Assembly (NCBI GenBank): GCA_028023455.1
Contig: JAQFVV010006231.1
Span: 7,454,036-7,518,035 of the forward strand
Length of the DNA stretch: 64,000 nucleotides
From: Epiperipatus broadwayi
Taxonomy: Eukaryota > Onychophora > Udeonychophora > Euonychophora > Peripatidae
Direction of reading: 5' to 3'
Shown: in pieces, positions 24,189 through 35,306 of the stretch
Numbering within the stretch: position 1 is the first letter of the stretch
Layout: every line of letters begins with the position of its first letter
Position numbers and translations under genes: made by a program
The notes under the pieces: model-generated
Seen by the model: only the letters and a program-made list of their open reading frames with translations
What the model was told of the DNA's origin: nothing
Databases searched by the model: none

Positions 24189-25460
24189 TGTAACAGTAGC
24201 TGGGTTCGAATATGAGTACTAAAGGAAGTAAAAGGCAATAATGATTTCAAAAGAATGTTTATTGCGATTGTTATTATGGATTGAATTAATAGATGTGAGA
24301 AAATTTATAAATATACATTCGAACCCTGTTTCAAAAGAGTATGAATGAAATACATTAACCATTTAAAGGCATGAATGTATACATATATATTTATTATGTG
24401 TTGTTGTGATGTTGCGTAGAATTAATTACTAACAGATAGATTTGTATGTGAAGATGAAGAGAAGCGGTTATGTGAGGAGTTGCATTTTTATATTTTTGTT
24501 TCATATATTTTGTTGTTTATTAATATCGTAAGTTATAGTTATTGAAATAATGTTGTTTGTAACATATTTTTTAATGAAAGCAAATTAAAATATAAGGCTG
24601 GAGAGTAATAAAAGGAATTGCAAATTGTGCCACGGGCGATTTCTGTTAATGATATTTGTCATCGGAATTCCAAGAACCAGCCAATTTAGTATTTTGGAAC
24701 AATGGAAGCTAAAAGCATTCCTGGGATATGGTCATTGGTGTATGGATTGAAAAAAAAAGTGAGGTGAAAAAGAGTTAAAAGAAAAAAATAATATACATAT
24801 ATTTTGATTTTGTGGTGATTCGGAAAAAAGACCGTTAGAGAGAAAGAAGCATGGAAATTAAATTTCCATACACTGATTTGATTAATTAATAAAAATTAAT
24901 AATAGATCCCATAAAAATGCTGGGATAAAAGAAATGTGTGGATTTGTTAAACTGGCCAGTATATAGCTGTTATGACCTGCCTACCACGATGATCTTTGTC
25001 TATGGAGATTTTTGCCATCTATTTCAAGAAAGTGAAGTGTTCGCGGACTGCAAACAACAAGAACTTTTGTGCCTTCAATTTTTGAATCATCTACATAACA
25101 CCTCTAGAATGGATTATCATGTGTAAATGTTATGGAATCTTTCATCAACTTTCAGACCAATAACTCTCGGTAAACCAGTCACCATTATAATACTGTAAGC
25201 TTACAGATCATCGGTCTTAAACATGCCAACATTTGCTTTCAAATGAGGTAACTTTGACTTTCTCTATATATATTAAGTGAACATATAATAATATATTAAG
25301 AAATATGCACTTTGTTCCAAATTAAAGAAAGATTTAATTTTTGAAAATAGATAAAATTGTTTTATAAATACAACTCTGACGCATAGTTGCACTCTTTCGT
25401 GAATGTGTATATATTATATATATGTATCGGAATGACTGGGTCGTATGATTGAGTTATTAG
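24189..25460. other. Possible LTR-like block
   Basis: Starts TGTAACAGTAGCTGGGTTCG next to an ATAT flank and is followed by about 1.2 kb of less AT-rich, non-coding DNA, in style like the TG...CA elements. I could not find a matching CA end with a target duplication, so this is only a candidate. Confidence 0.25.
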
Positions 25461-26000
25461 TATTATACGTGTATTAATAAATATTAGAATTTTAAGCTAT
25501 AACTTTTCTATTTATTTGAATTACAAGACTCTTATAATTTCAGGGTTTTTATTTATAAAAGCTTACTGATGATATTCATGAACGTATATTTCTAAAAGAA
25601 ATAAAATAAGATCTGTAGGGCAGATAGGAAAATTATACAGGTATATAAATGATGTTTCTTTATAAGATAACCTTGGCTTCGTTTTCCCGATAGACACTAT
25701 CTCCCAGACCTTGAGACTGAGCTAGTATGGATAAGGTACCCAAACAGATCCAATAGAACTTTTCTTTTGTTTTCGAGGGGTATAATTCTTATTAATTGAT
25801 AAGATTGGCGCTTGAGATAGGACTTATTCCATGCTCATAAATATACCTATTTGAAGCTCGAGTAATAACCTGTTCTCACTCAAATTCTTAGAATAGGATT
25901 ATAGGTAGACTGTTAAAATATAGATATAACCAAATGATTACAGTTTAATTCATGTGTAAACTTATTGCCCTCACAATTTTGACACATCAAATAATCTGTA

Positions 26001-26578
26001 GTCACTGGCTATCTATATATATACTAAACAGTGATAAAAATGTGTAAAAGATTGGGGTCTGGGCCAAAGATCATATATCTTTTTTACATGACTTGGTCAT
26101 ATGTTTACAATTATACCCCTCCACAAGATGTTAAAAGTGAATAGAAACAAGTCTCTTCCTTGTGTGAGAGTAATGTAGTGAAAATTACCCTACAGAAATA
26201 TTATTCATTGTGAATAATCCCTAGTTTAATGAATGACTAATAAAAATTATTAATATACTTCCATCAAGTGATTTGTGTCAAAAGTTGTGAGAGCACTAAG
26301 TTTGATACTTATCAATTAAACTATAGTCATTGGCTATCTATATATACAGAACAATAATAAAAATATATTTAAGAGATAGTAATCTGGGCTAACTGTTGAG
26401 TGCTGGTTCAGCATGAGTGCATCTTGGGATCATACATCCTTTTCTAGTCTTTGGTCATATATTTATAATTACACCCCTACAGATGTTAAAAGTGAATAGA
26501 AACAATCCCTACCTTGCATAATAGTGTAGTAAAAATTACACTTCAGAAATATTATTCATTGAAGTTAAATTATGTTGT
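26001..26578. repeat. Diverged tandem duplication, ~320-bp unit
   Basis: The segment at about 26001-26255 recurs at about 26324-26578. Shared landmarks in order: GTCA(C/T)TGGCTATCTATATATA, GATCATA, GGTCATAT, ACACCCC/ATACCCCT, AGATGTTAAAAGTGAATAGA, CAGAAATATTATTCATTG. The second copy has an extra insertion (TGAGTGCTGGTTCAGCATGAG). Confidence 0.75.
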
Positions 26579-27249
26579 GCACAAATTTTGAGATAGAGAA
26601 GCTTAGTCATCTTTCTCATAAAATCATTCAATGATTCATCTTTCATTACAATCCACAATATATTTTTTTCAACATTATCTCCTTTACTGATACATTATGT
26701 TGAAAATATTATCTGATCCAGAAAATGCATTTTTTAACATAAAATTTCAAATTGTTTTTTCTTTTCTTTTTCAATTCTTCAAATAAATTTTCATCATTAT
26801 CTTTTTCATTATATATTTAAAAATATCATACAATGTTCTTTGAAACTTCAAATATTGACAAAATTCTGCTAATTTTTTTATCCATTATAAAACTTCAAAT
26901 GCCTTTTTAAAACAATTTGTAATAAAACACATTTTATCCGAAATGATCAAAATCTCTTCCATGGTTATTGCACTGCTTCTATTACATATTTATTTTAAAA
27001 AAAATACTCTTAATGCATTTTATTTAATTTTCTGTGGTACTTTTACTGTCTAGCAGTGTTCTTCAGATCTTATAACAAATCTTTCATATTATAAGTTAAC
27101 TTTTTTTTTTAATTGAAATTGTTTAAAATGATTAAGAATGTAGATCTTGACTGGAAAGAGTCAATTAATTTTAAATTTATATAAATATCAACATACAGAA
27201 ATAGTTGTAAACCTAATGCAAACATAAGAAGAGATGTGAGGTATGTTCA

Positions 27250-28110
27250 TTGAGAACATAATGATTATAAAAAAGAAAACTGAAGAAATTAAAATTAATG
27301 GTAAGCATATTTATTCTATTGTATTCATTATGTAGATGATATAGCGTTATTTGCTCACTCAAAAAAAAATAAAAAAATTCTTAAAGACATTGAATATGCT
27401 TATAGAATCTTTTGAATTATAGAAATATTAATAAAACTAGAGTGATGGAGATGGACAGGTAAAAAATAAAGATTGATTGATGTACAGATAAATAACATTT
27501 AGAACAAGTTAAGGAATTTTATTATCTGGGAAATATGACTTGCGATAACAATGATTGTCTTATGAAGATTAAAAGGAGAATAATGTTAGCAAAACATGCT
27601 TTTCAAAATAAAAAACTTCACTACAAAAAAAAAAACTTTTCTTAGTAAAACCTTCATTTGGGACGTATTGTCACATGGTTGTGAGACATGGTTCTTGAGA
27701 GAAAAAAAAAGATTGGAAGGAATAAAAATGTGGCTCTGGAAAAGATTAATTAGAAGGAATTGGATGGAAAAGACTAAAGATCAAATATTAAGAAAAATAC
27801 AATAAAGATGAGAAAGATTAAATTTTTGAATCGTACAAAATATTTTGGAAGACAAAATTTTCGAAAAGATTGAGAGGTAAACCAAGAACATTCTATGTTA
27901 TTACAAAAAGAATGATATATAACATTCTATCTTAAAAATGTGATCAGTACATTTTTCTTACATAGATATAAAACAAACTGCAATAATGGCAGCAATGACA
28001 ACAAAGCACTGCATTTAGGAGCTGATGAATTTAAAGGATTGATGGGATCCAAAGAAGTTATAATAAATTAAATAAAGCATTGTGGCAAGAGCATTAGGAG
28101 AGTGGTTTTT
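27250..28110 (+). pseudogene. LINE reverse transcriptase relic, plus orientation
   Basis: Reads YVDDIALFAHSKKNKK (catalytic box) near 27330, then EQVKEFYYLGNMTCDNNDCL, MKIKRRIMLAKHAF, a shifted KTFIWDVLSHGCETWFLREK and GIKMWLWKRLIRRNW at 27650-27780. This order is the normal RT-palm to C-terminal order of the endonuclease-reverse transcriptase class also seen at 1.7-2.7 kb. It has frameshifts and stops. It is antisense to CARS1. Confidence 0.7.
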
Positions 28111-28339
28111 TAAACATTTTATTTGTAAAAATATATATTAATTATTTATATAATTAAAGAATTATATTATTTTTTTGCTGAAAAAAAAAAATGTGATAAC
28201 TAAGTACAGACTTATAAAAGAAATTGTCCAGAATTTTTTTTTACAATTTTATTTATTGATAAGATCTTTTTATGTTATAAAAAAAATATTTTATTTTATA
28301 AACAAATGGTAAATTTATATAAAAAAAAAAACAAATAAC

Positions 28340-28460
28340 ATATGAGAGAAAGAATTATTACTGGTGATGATAATTTGAAATAAAAATTGATGTTAAACAG
28401 GGATGTAAAATAATTCCAACTAGGTTTACTTTAAGATGACTATGATTTGTGGAACATTTT
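28340..28460 (+). pseudogene. Small LINE RT fragment
   Basis: Reads EIKIDVKQGCKIIPTRFTLR, the VxQGCxLSPxLF motif of RT block B. It lies downstream of the YVDD box of the preceding relic, in the wrong order, so it is a separate fragment. Confidence 0.5.
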
Positions 28461-29122
28461 ATAGATGATTTTATGAAGTAGGTTCAATAAGGGAGTTTTT
28501 TAACTTGACGTGATTAAAAGCTAAAACAAGAACTTCTACATCTTGCTTTCTAGAGCAATATGTTTATGAGGGTGTATTCTTGCCAATTCAAAAGATAATC
28601 TACAGAATGTTTAGATACATCTAATAAAAACTGAAGTTTAGTAATTAAAAAAAAAACTCAGGTGTTTTATCAGCTCAGAAAAAATTTAAAATTTTTTTTA
28701 GCTTAGATAATTATCAGCATGAGAAAATGAATCAACTTAAATATCATGAACACAATAAAACTATAAACTATGGTGAATAAAAAACAATTGTTAAAAACAA
28801 AAAACACTTTTAAATACCATGTATATCATATAGAACAACTTTTCAACTAGGAAATCACAATAAAATTATACTATGAGATTAATCATTCCATTAATCCCCA
28901 TCTTTATACTGGTTCTTGATCAAAACCATATTAACATGATATGGTTACCCTTTGTTTCAAATCCTCTAATAAAGCATATAAATATCATAATTAAAATAAT
29001 TCAATTATATAACAATTCTCATTCAGATAAATAATTGTTATAGTCATTCAGATAAATAATTGTTATAGTCCTTCTAAATTATTTTCTTCCTCCTCTGTTT
29101 TTGCTGTCTTCATATATAATAT

Positions 29123-29483
29123 TGAATTTCAAAAATCTTACACGCTTTCACTTTTCAGCAAAAAAACTTTTATTACTGATTACAGTTTCGAGTGTACCAT
29201 GCAGTCTTCATCAGATCTTATTCTATTCTTTCAACTTTCTCTATTCTCCATCTTACTCTAGTAATTACTAGAGTAAGATGGATGAGAAAGTTGAAATAGA
29301 ATAAGATCTGATGAAGACTGCATGGTACAGTCAAAACTAGGAGTAAGATGGAGGATAGAGTAAGTTGAAAGAATAGAATAAGATCTGATGAAGACTGCAT
29401 AGTACAGTTGAAACTATAATCAATAATAAAAGTTTTTTTTTTTTTGCTGAAAAATGAAAGTGTGTAAGATTTTTGAAATTCAA
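29123..29483. repeat. Palindromic repeat with CTGATGA...GAAAC motifs
   Basis: The ends TGAATTTCAAAAATCTTACAC and its complement define an inverted repeat; the centre (29249-29280) is a 32-bp perfect palindrome. The right half holds two tandem ~75-bp units, each ending in CTGATGAAGACTGCAT...; the left half holds one inverted unit. The outermost part includes a TTTTTTTGCTGAAAA...GTGTAAGATTTTTGAAATT tail. Possibly the terminal region of a Penelope-like or SINE family. Confidence 0.7.
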
Positions 29484-30499
29484 TAAATAATCGTTGTGTT
29501 TATTTTTTAAATATTCTTAATACAAGCTATCCCAGATATTATTTTGCTTTCTATATTCAATATATTTGCAAATTTTCTAGGAGTCTTTGAGATTTAAAAC
29601 TGAAAATAAAACAAATTCTCAACTTCAATATATTATGACCATACCAAGCAAGAAAGAACATTCCACTCAGGCATGTAGTATACAGACAATTCTTGATTTA
29701 TAATTTGTTTCAATAAAAATTGATTTTCCATTACCAATCACTTTTCAAATTCATTTTCCCATAGCAGAAATAGAAGTGCAATTCTGAGATGGAGATTAAT
29801 AAAAACTGATGGGAATTAATATACCAGATATCCTGAAAGAAATAACAGAATCTTACCTATTTTTCTTGTTATGATAATTTAACAAATTCATAACTAAAAC
29901 ATGCCTGAGATTTTATCCCTCTAGAAAATAGAAAGCAATTCACTGTGAATAGGAATAAAACTAGTAATGAAATTTACAATTGTCTACTAAAGTTGAGAAA
30001 TTGTTGATGAACTAATAAAATCTTTTAAAGGATCCATATTAAAGATAGAGAAAGAAACAAAAAAATAAATAAACTTCATAAGATCCAGTTGAAATGCCTG
30101 GTTCTTTCTATACAGATTTGCTGGTTATGAAAACATCTCTAAAACAAATTACACCATCATTGCAAAAATAATGTTAATTTTATACATCAGACATCTTAGT
30201 TTAAGATTGTTAGAACTACAATTTATTCTTCATAATTAATTATATATTGGTATACTTAAAATTGTTCTTGATAGTCTTAAATTAAAAACCTCTAAAAGCA
30301 AAAAAAATGTAGGAACCAAAACCAAAGCTTGCTTGGCAAAATTATAGAAATAGTTCTAAAAATTTGACATTAACAAAAAACTAATGTTTTAAAACCTTAT
30401 CACATACTATTACAAGATATTTAAAAATTCTTATAAGAATTATACTAGTAAGTGGAAATCATCTACTTATCAAGTAGGTCAGAATATAAGTTACTGTGA

Positions 30500-31280
30500 A
30501 AAAACTCTATCTTTTTCTATATATCTTGAAGAGATCTTTAAAAATAAATTAAAACACTTGTCTTATGTTCCTGAAATAACGTCAGCTTATGATCTGATTG
30601 CAAAACTGGTCTTCTTGTTAAAGTTTTTGAATTCTTAAAAGCAGCAAAATCAATAATTTATTTCTTAAATTCTTTCCAATAAACAAATTCAAATGACTAA
30701 AAATTCATAAAAAAATTCAAAATTATACAGAGTGTCTTTCTATAGGATTCATTTTTGCATTTACTTTAAGAAACAGAATACAGGAAATTCATTTATGCTG
30801 ATAATATTATCATGGTTTCACAAATGAAATTTCTTCCAGAAATAGTCACTTAATAAGAATATGAAATATTTGGAAATCTTTTTGAAGACTTGGATTTTAA
30901 TTCTAAATAATGATAAGCACTTAATAAAGTCAATATAATATAATTTTCTATAACAATAGGCTGAAGTAAAAACCTGGCTGTATAATACTTAAAAATAATA
31001 CTGAACTAGTTCGTTTTCCTCATTCTATCAAAAGTTATATCTAAAGTAATTTCATGGAATATTGATGAATAATTTACTCCTGTTGAAAGGAGAAGTGCTC
31101 ACATTAAATTTTTGTATATGCAGTTGAATATTTGTAAGATAAACATTCGTATACTGATTATCCATTTTTCATTATTGCTCCAACAAATATTAGAAAACAT
31201 TATTTCCACAAAAACATCTAAAAATTGATGGAGTTCAGATTTACCATTAATTTAGGACACAATTTGACTATCCTAATGCA
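30500..31280 (+). pseudogene. Weak LINE reverse transcriptase relic
   Basis: Contains ISAYDLI, then FTLRNRIQEI in another frame and YADNIIMVSQMKFLPEI, which resembles ...FYADDxxxF...LPEI of a non-LTR RT with the second Asp changed to Asn. Downstream TPVERRSAHIKFLYMQLNI is coding-like. Heavily broken; the class cannot be fixed. Confidence 0.4.
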
Positions 31281-31635
31281 TGCCTCAATATAGCATTAAA
31301 AAAAAAAACCTTATTGTGGGATCTCAAATTTTTTTTCCACATTAAACAATAGTCAGAAAACTTGATCTTCCTAAACATTACTACTTCAAAAATGAAATTT
31401 AACAATTTCATCTTATGCAGCTGTGACTAAAAGCCACAAATCCATTTTATGTATACAATGGTAAAATTGAAAGACTTATTAAAGTGCAAATAATTTTTCT
31501 CTTGGCTAAAATCTATGCTGATTCCTTTACAATGATTATGAATAGCTAGTAGTTTTCCAAAAAAACTGTACACCAAAAAAAAATTATCATTTCATATTTC
31601 ATGTACTAGTGTCAAATATTACAATGAACATGTTT

Positions 31636-31930
31636 TCACAATAGCAACTCTCTCCATACAATAGTGCCACCCAGTATAATCCATAATAATCAATGAATGC
31701 TAGATTTGCTTATCAAAATCTCTATCTAGTGCATTCTCAGTGAGGAGCCTTGCATCTAGATGTTCGGGTCTAATGCAACCCTCCACCAATCTCCTTTTAC
31801 CTTTTAAGGTAACTATAAAGCTATAAGCCCAAAATGAAAAGGCAATGTTTTCAATCCAAGCTAATTCACTTGGATAATCAAACAGATATGAACCCAGTTC
31901 AGTATTTATACATTTTGGTGATCATGTAAT
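31636..31930. mobile_element. Third copy (partial) of the 8.6-kb foldback element
   Basis: Shares CTCAGTGAGGAGCCTTG, GGGTCTAATGCAACCCTCCA and, inverted relative to the 8.6-kb copy, the loop segment with GAACCCAGTTCAG and CCAAAATGTATA in complement form. Diverged and lacking one arm. Confidence 0.6.
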
Positions 31931-32612
31931 ATTTTAGTTTTAATATAAGTTTCCCCAGTTCTTCATTTTATCTGTGTTTTTTTTTTTTTACCTATAATAA
32001 AACTTCCAATTTCAACACAGTTAAAATATACCATATATACACTCTACAATGTAAATTGACATATATATGGTATATTATATTATATATAATTCAGCAATAC
32101 AAATAAAGAGAAGTGGAAGGAAATTTTAACAGTTAAAAATATAAGGATAAAGACATGTGTAAAAAGAAAACAATCCACAACATACATTTCTGGAAAATTC
32201 TGCCATCATCAATTGGTCCAGGTGCTTCTCCACACCATCTTCATCATTATGTATATATTTCTTTTTCTCAGAAAAAAAAAATTGAAATCATGAAAATATT
32301 CATAAATCAGGCACGAGTCAATTTATTACATACATATATATATATATTCCTGATAGTTATCAAATTTCTGTTCCATTGGATGTTTTAATGTGGATTTAAG
32401 TGATCCCTACCTATTATGAGATATAAATAATGAAGTACTGATGAGTTAAACATATATGTATACAATTGCTAAAACATTCAACCTCATTTCAGTTTGGACG
32501 TTAAGATCTCTAGACCACCTGACAAATGAGAGTTTGCCATGTGATATACATATTGTGAGAGAGATAAGGCCTGAGAAATTTTATGCTGAGCACTAGTTCA
32601 AAATTTATGCCA

Positions 32613-32682
32613 AGCTTTACAAGAGTGTGTTGTAAATCAGAAAGATAGCTTTACAAGAGTGTGTTGTAAATCAGAAAGATTT
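32613..32682. repeat. Tandem duplication, 34-bp unit
   Basis: Two identical neighbouring copies of AGCTTTACAAGAGTGTGTTG followed by TAAATCAGAAAGAT. A recent slippage-type duplication. Confidence 0.85.
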
Positions 32683-32868
32683 GATTAGTAATAAATATTT
32701 ACAAATTGCTTTGACTTATAACAGTTTCTTATATTTTAATTAAAATGTTAGTTTACTTCAGGAGAGAAATAGCAAACTCTCTCAAAATTGACAAATTATG
32801 TGAAAAAGTTTATTTTTCAAAATTTTGGGATGACCTAAAAATATCGTAAATATCAATTTCAGTGAAAA

Positions 32869-33207
32869 GTCATCATCATCATCAGCCATTATCAATCCAC
32901 TGCAGGATGAAGGTCTCCCCAAATTCAATCTATCTTCTCTGATCTTTAGCTTCTTTTCTCCACACCATCCTTGCATCTTTCTTATTTCATCCATCTCACA
33001 TATGGTCTCTTTCTGGGTCTTTTACAATCTCTTGGAATCCAGTTTAAGATTTCAAGTGTCCATCTATTATCATCTCTTCTAGAAATATGTCCAGCTCAAC
33101 TCCACTTGTCTTTTAATTTTTTCAATGAGGTCAATAATATCTGTTTGTTCTCTTACCTATATATTGCGTTTTTGATCTCTTCTTGTTACTCCTAACATGC
33201 ATCTCCA
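32869..33207 (-). pseudogene. RTE-like LINE, short 5'-truncated copy
   Basis: The 3' end is a GATGATGATGAT tail followed (minus strand) by WIDNG-type C-terminus and the ...WMDEIRK... segment. It matches 62871-63215 closely and stops at 33207. It lies only about 460 bp downstream of CARS1 exon 1, inside intron 1. Confidence 0.85.
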
Positions 33208-33664
33208 AGAAATTGACTATGTATTCTGATACTACTAGCTACAATATTTTTTTCAATTTGACTTCTAAATCTACAAATGTATAGTGCAAAAACGTGAGAG
33301 TCAATTTTGAATGTCAGCAATTCTAAAAATAATATTTACATTACAGATCTAATTAAGTATAACAAATGTCATCAAAATCTGTAATGAAAAAAATTAACTA
33401 CTAGTTAATATGGCAAGTCATTATTGAATTCAGGACATGGAAAATAATGAATAAAAACTTGTTTGTAAGTCAAAAAGAAAAACTTCGAAAAAAAAAATCA
33501 TACATATTATTTCAATGACTATTGCATCATTTCAACACATATTGATTCATTTTTTATTAACACTACAATTATATAAACAACTGAGAAAGAGTATGAAGAC
33601 TACCGTTTAAAAATAATTTGCAACCAGAAATATAGTTAAAGATTTAAGTGAGAATCAGACAAAC

Positions 33665-33680
33665 CTTGGTCATCTGCCAT
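33665..33680 (-). CDS. CARS1: Cysteinyl-tRNA synthetase, first coding exon (16 nt)
   Basis: The minus strand reads ATG GCA GAT GAC CAA G followed by a GTTTGT donor, giving MADDQ plus the first base of a Gly codon. Joined to exon 2 the N-terminus becomes MADDQGKTKRQQPQWKPP, which parallels the human start (MADSSGQQGKG...QPQW). The phase match is exact (G|GA). The ATG has purine at -3 and G at +4, and an in-frame TAA lies 33 nt upstream, both supporting this start. The exon is too short to be found by ORF length, so it rests on homology, phase and splice signal; a rival first exon elsewhere in the 22.9 kb intron cannot be fully excluded. Confidence 0.82.
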
Positions 33681-34054
33681 GTCAAATATGCCTTTAGAAT
33701 ATATTGTATTTTAAAATAAATCAGCGATATAGAAACTACAGATGTAAATCCACACCTCCACACAACTTTCGGACAGTCTCGTTTTCAAAAAATAATCTCA
33801 AAACTGTTTTATCAATTCACTACAAAAACTTAATATGGAATTCTTTTAAACAATATTTCATTAATTTATTTTTAATACAATTGACTAAAATACAAATAGT
33901 CATTGTACTTTTTTAATAATTAAGCAAATGAACATTAAAATATATTAATAATTTTTATTAGGCATTTATAGAAGAGAGTATTCATTAAACACTATAGTAG
34001 TTTGAGAGTAGATCGATCTTTTCCGCTCAGTCTTTTCCCCTCTGCTCGTTCAAA
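33681..34054. promoter_or_regulatory. Bidirectional promoter between CARS1 and eIF3m
   Basis: 374 bp separate the two divergent start codons. On the plus strand TCAGTC (34027-34032) matches the arthropod initiator TCAGTY, with no TATA box about 30 bp upstream. Transcription from its A (34029) would give a 26-nt leader rich in pyrimidines (CTTTTCCCCTCTGCTC), similar to the 5'TOP tracts of translation-factor mRNAs. The CARS1 start site is not obvious on the minus strand. A 70-codon open frame inside this interval has no recognisable homology and I treat it as chance. The promoter assignment is inferred from gene arrangement. Confidence 0.7.
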
Positions 34055-34096
34055 ATGAGTGTGCCAGCATTTATTGATATTACTGAAGAAGAGCAG
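34055..34096 (+). CDS. EIF3M: eIF3 subunit M, coding exon 1
   Basis: The exon encodes MSVPAFIDITEEEQ (14 codons) and ends at a GTATTA donor in phase 0. Human eIF3m begins MSVPAFIDISEEDQ, so the match is nearly complete. eIF3m is a PCI-domain subunit of the eIF3 complex that helps recruit the 40S ribosome and mRNA in the cytoplasm. The ATG sits in a good context (A at -3). The next exon lies 15.3 kb downstream, past several retrotransposons. This exon and CARS1 exon 1 face away from each other. Confidence 0.93.
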
Positions 34097-35167
34097 GTAT
34101 TATTTAATTATGATATACATTACCACTGCGTTATTATAATTGTAATTATAAAAGTTTTACTTTGTAGTGATTTGCATATAATATTTTAAAGTTGTTGTAT
34201 TATTTTAAAATATGGCTACAATAATACATGTGCTTTTACTATGTATAAATAATTGCCGATACTCATTTTTATTAAAACATTATCCTTTTTCTTGTCTGCG
34301 TTTTAAAAAATATATATATTAAATATGCAAGATTGTAAAATAAAAATGTCACTTGAGAAGACAAACTTTGTTGCAGACATGAAAATTTTGTTGTTGTTTT
34401 TTTGAATTTCTATAGTAAAACTTTTGTATTGGGGAATATATATATATTGCGTTTAAAAATGTTGAATTTATTTCAATAAATAGTATTACATTTATTCAAC
34501 CCGTTAGAAGACAATAACTTTCACATAAGATAGTATTTTATCGAAGATAAACATTTTTTAAAAAACTCGTCAGGTTAATTCGAAAAATAAAATGCACTAT
34601 AGAAAATGAACTTTAAGTGCTGTAATTTCAATCGTATTCAACCAAAATTTATAAACATTATCAGGTCAACGTGACTTGATTCTTCACAAAAGCCAACGTA
34701 TTCTTACATATCCATTGAGTCTGTATTTATAGAAATATCTCTAAGGTATATAAATATACAACACCATTTCTGTTAAGTAAATGTCTACATTTGATTTAAA
34801 TGTATTTTGGAGATAATTGTTAATTAAAAAATTCTAAAATTAATAATTATCCATAATGTAAATACATGTTTTATCAATCTCTGAATTTAATTCTGTGCTT
34901 TTATAATTAAATGCTACAATGTATCAAATGTATGTACAAAATGAGTATATTTATAAGAATTATCTTTTATTTATTAATATAAGTGCGTTAAAATTCATTA
35001 AAAAAAATATTTTGTATAATTAATTATATTTGTGGCAATATAACTTAAAGAAATAATATTATTGTCTACAATATGTTTGTGGCAATTTAACTTAGAGAAA
35101 TAATCCTATTGTTGTTTAGTAGAGAAATTAACAACTCTTATTATAGTCTTTTATTTATAAATGTTAA
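34097..35167. other. Start of eIF3m intron 1, no element seen
   Basis: AT-rich intronic DNA after the eIF3m exon 1 donor. Short internal similarity (TTTGTGGCAATATAACTTAAAGAAATAAT twice near 35030-35100) but no gene or clear mobile element. Confidence 0.5.
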
Positions 35168-35306
35168 TGTGATGTGATGTACTGTGACTTCTCCTTAAAC
35201 GGAGTCGGGAATCTCTCAGCAGCTATGCCCAGAGAAACCTGTTAGCCACTTTACCTTCCTTTTCCATTGTCCACCCTAAGTTTTCCCATAATCTGCTCCA
35301 TTCCAT

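Noticed and set aside
33704-33916. 70-codon open frame between CARS1 and eIF3m
   Set aside because: No homology; occupies the shared promoter and has composition of AT-rich non-coding DNA.
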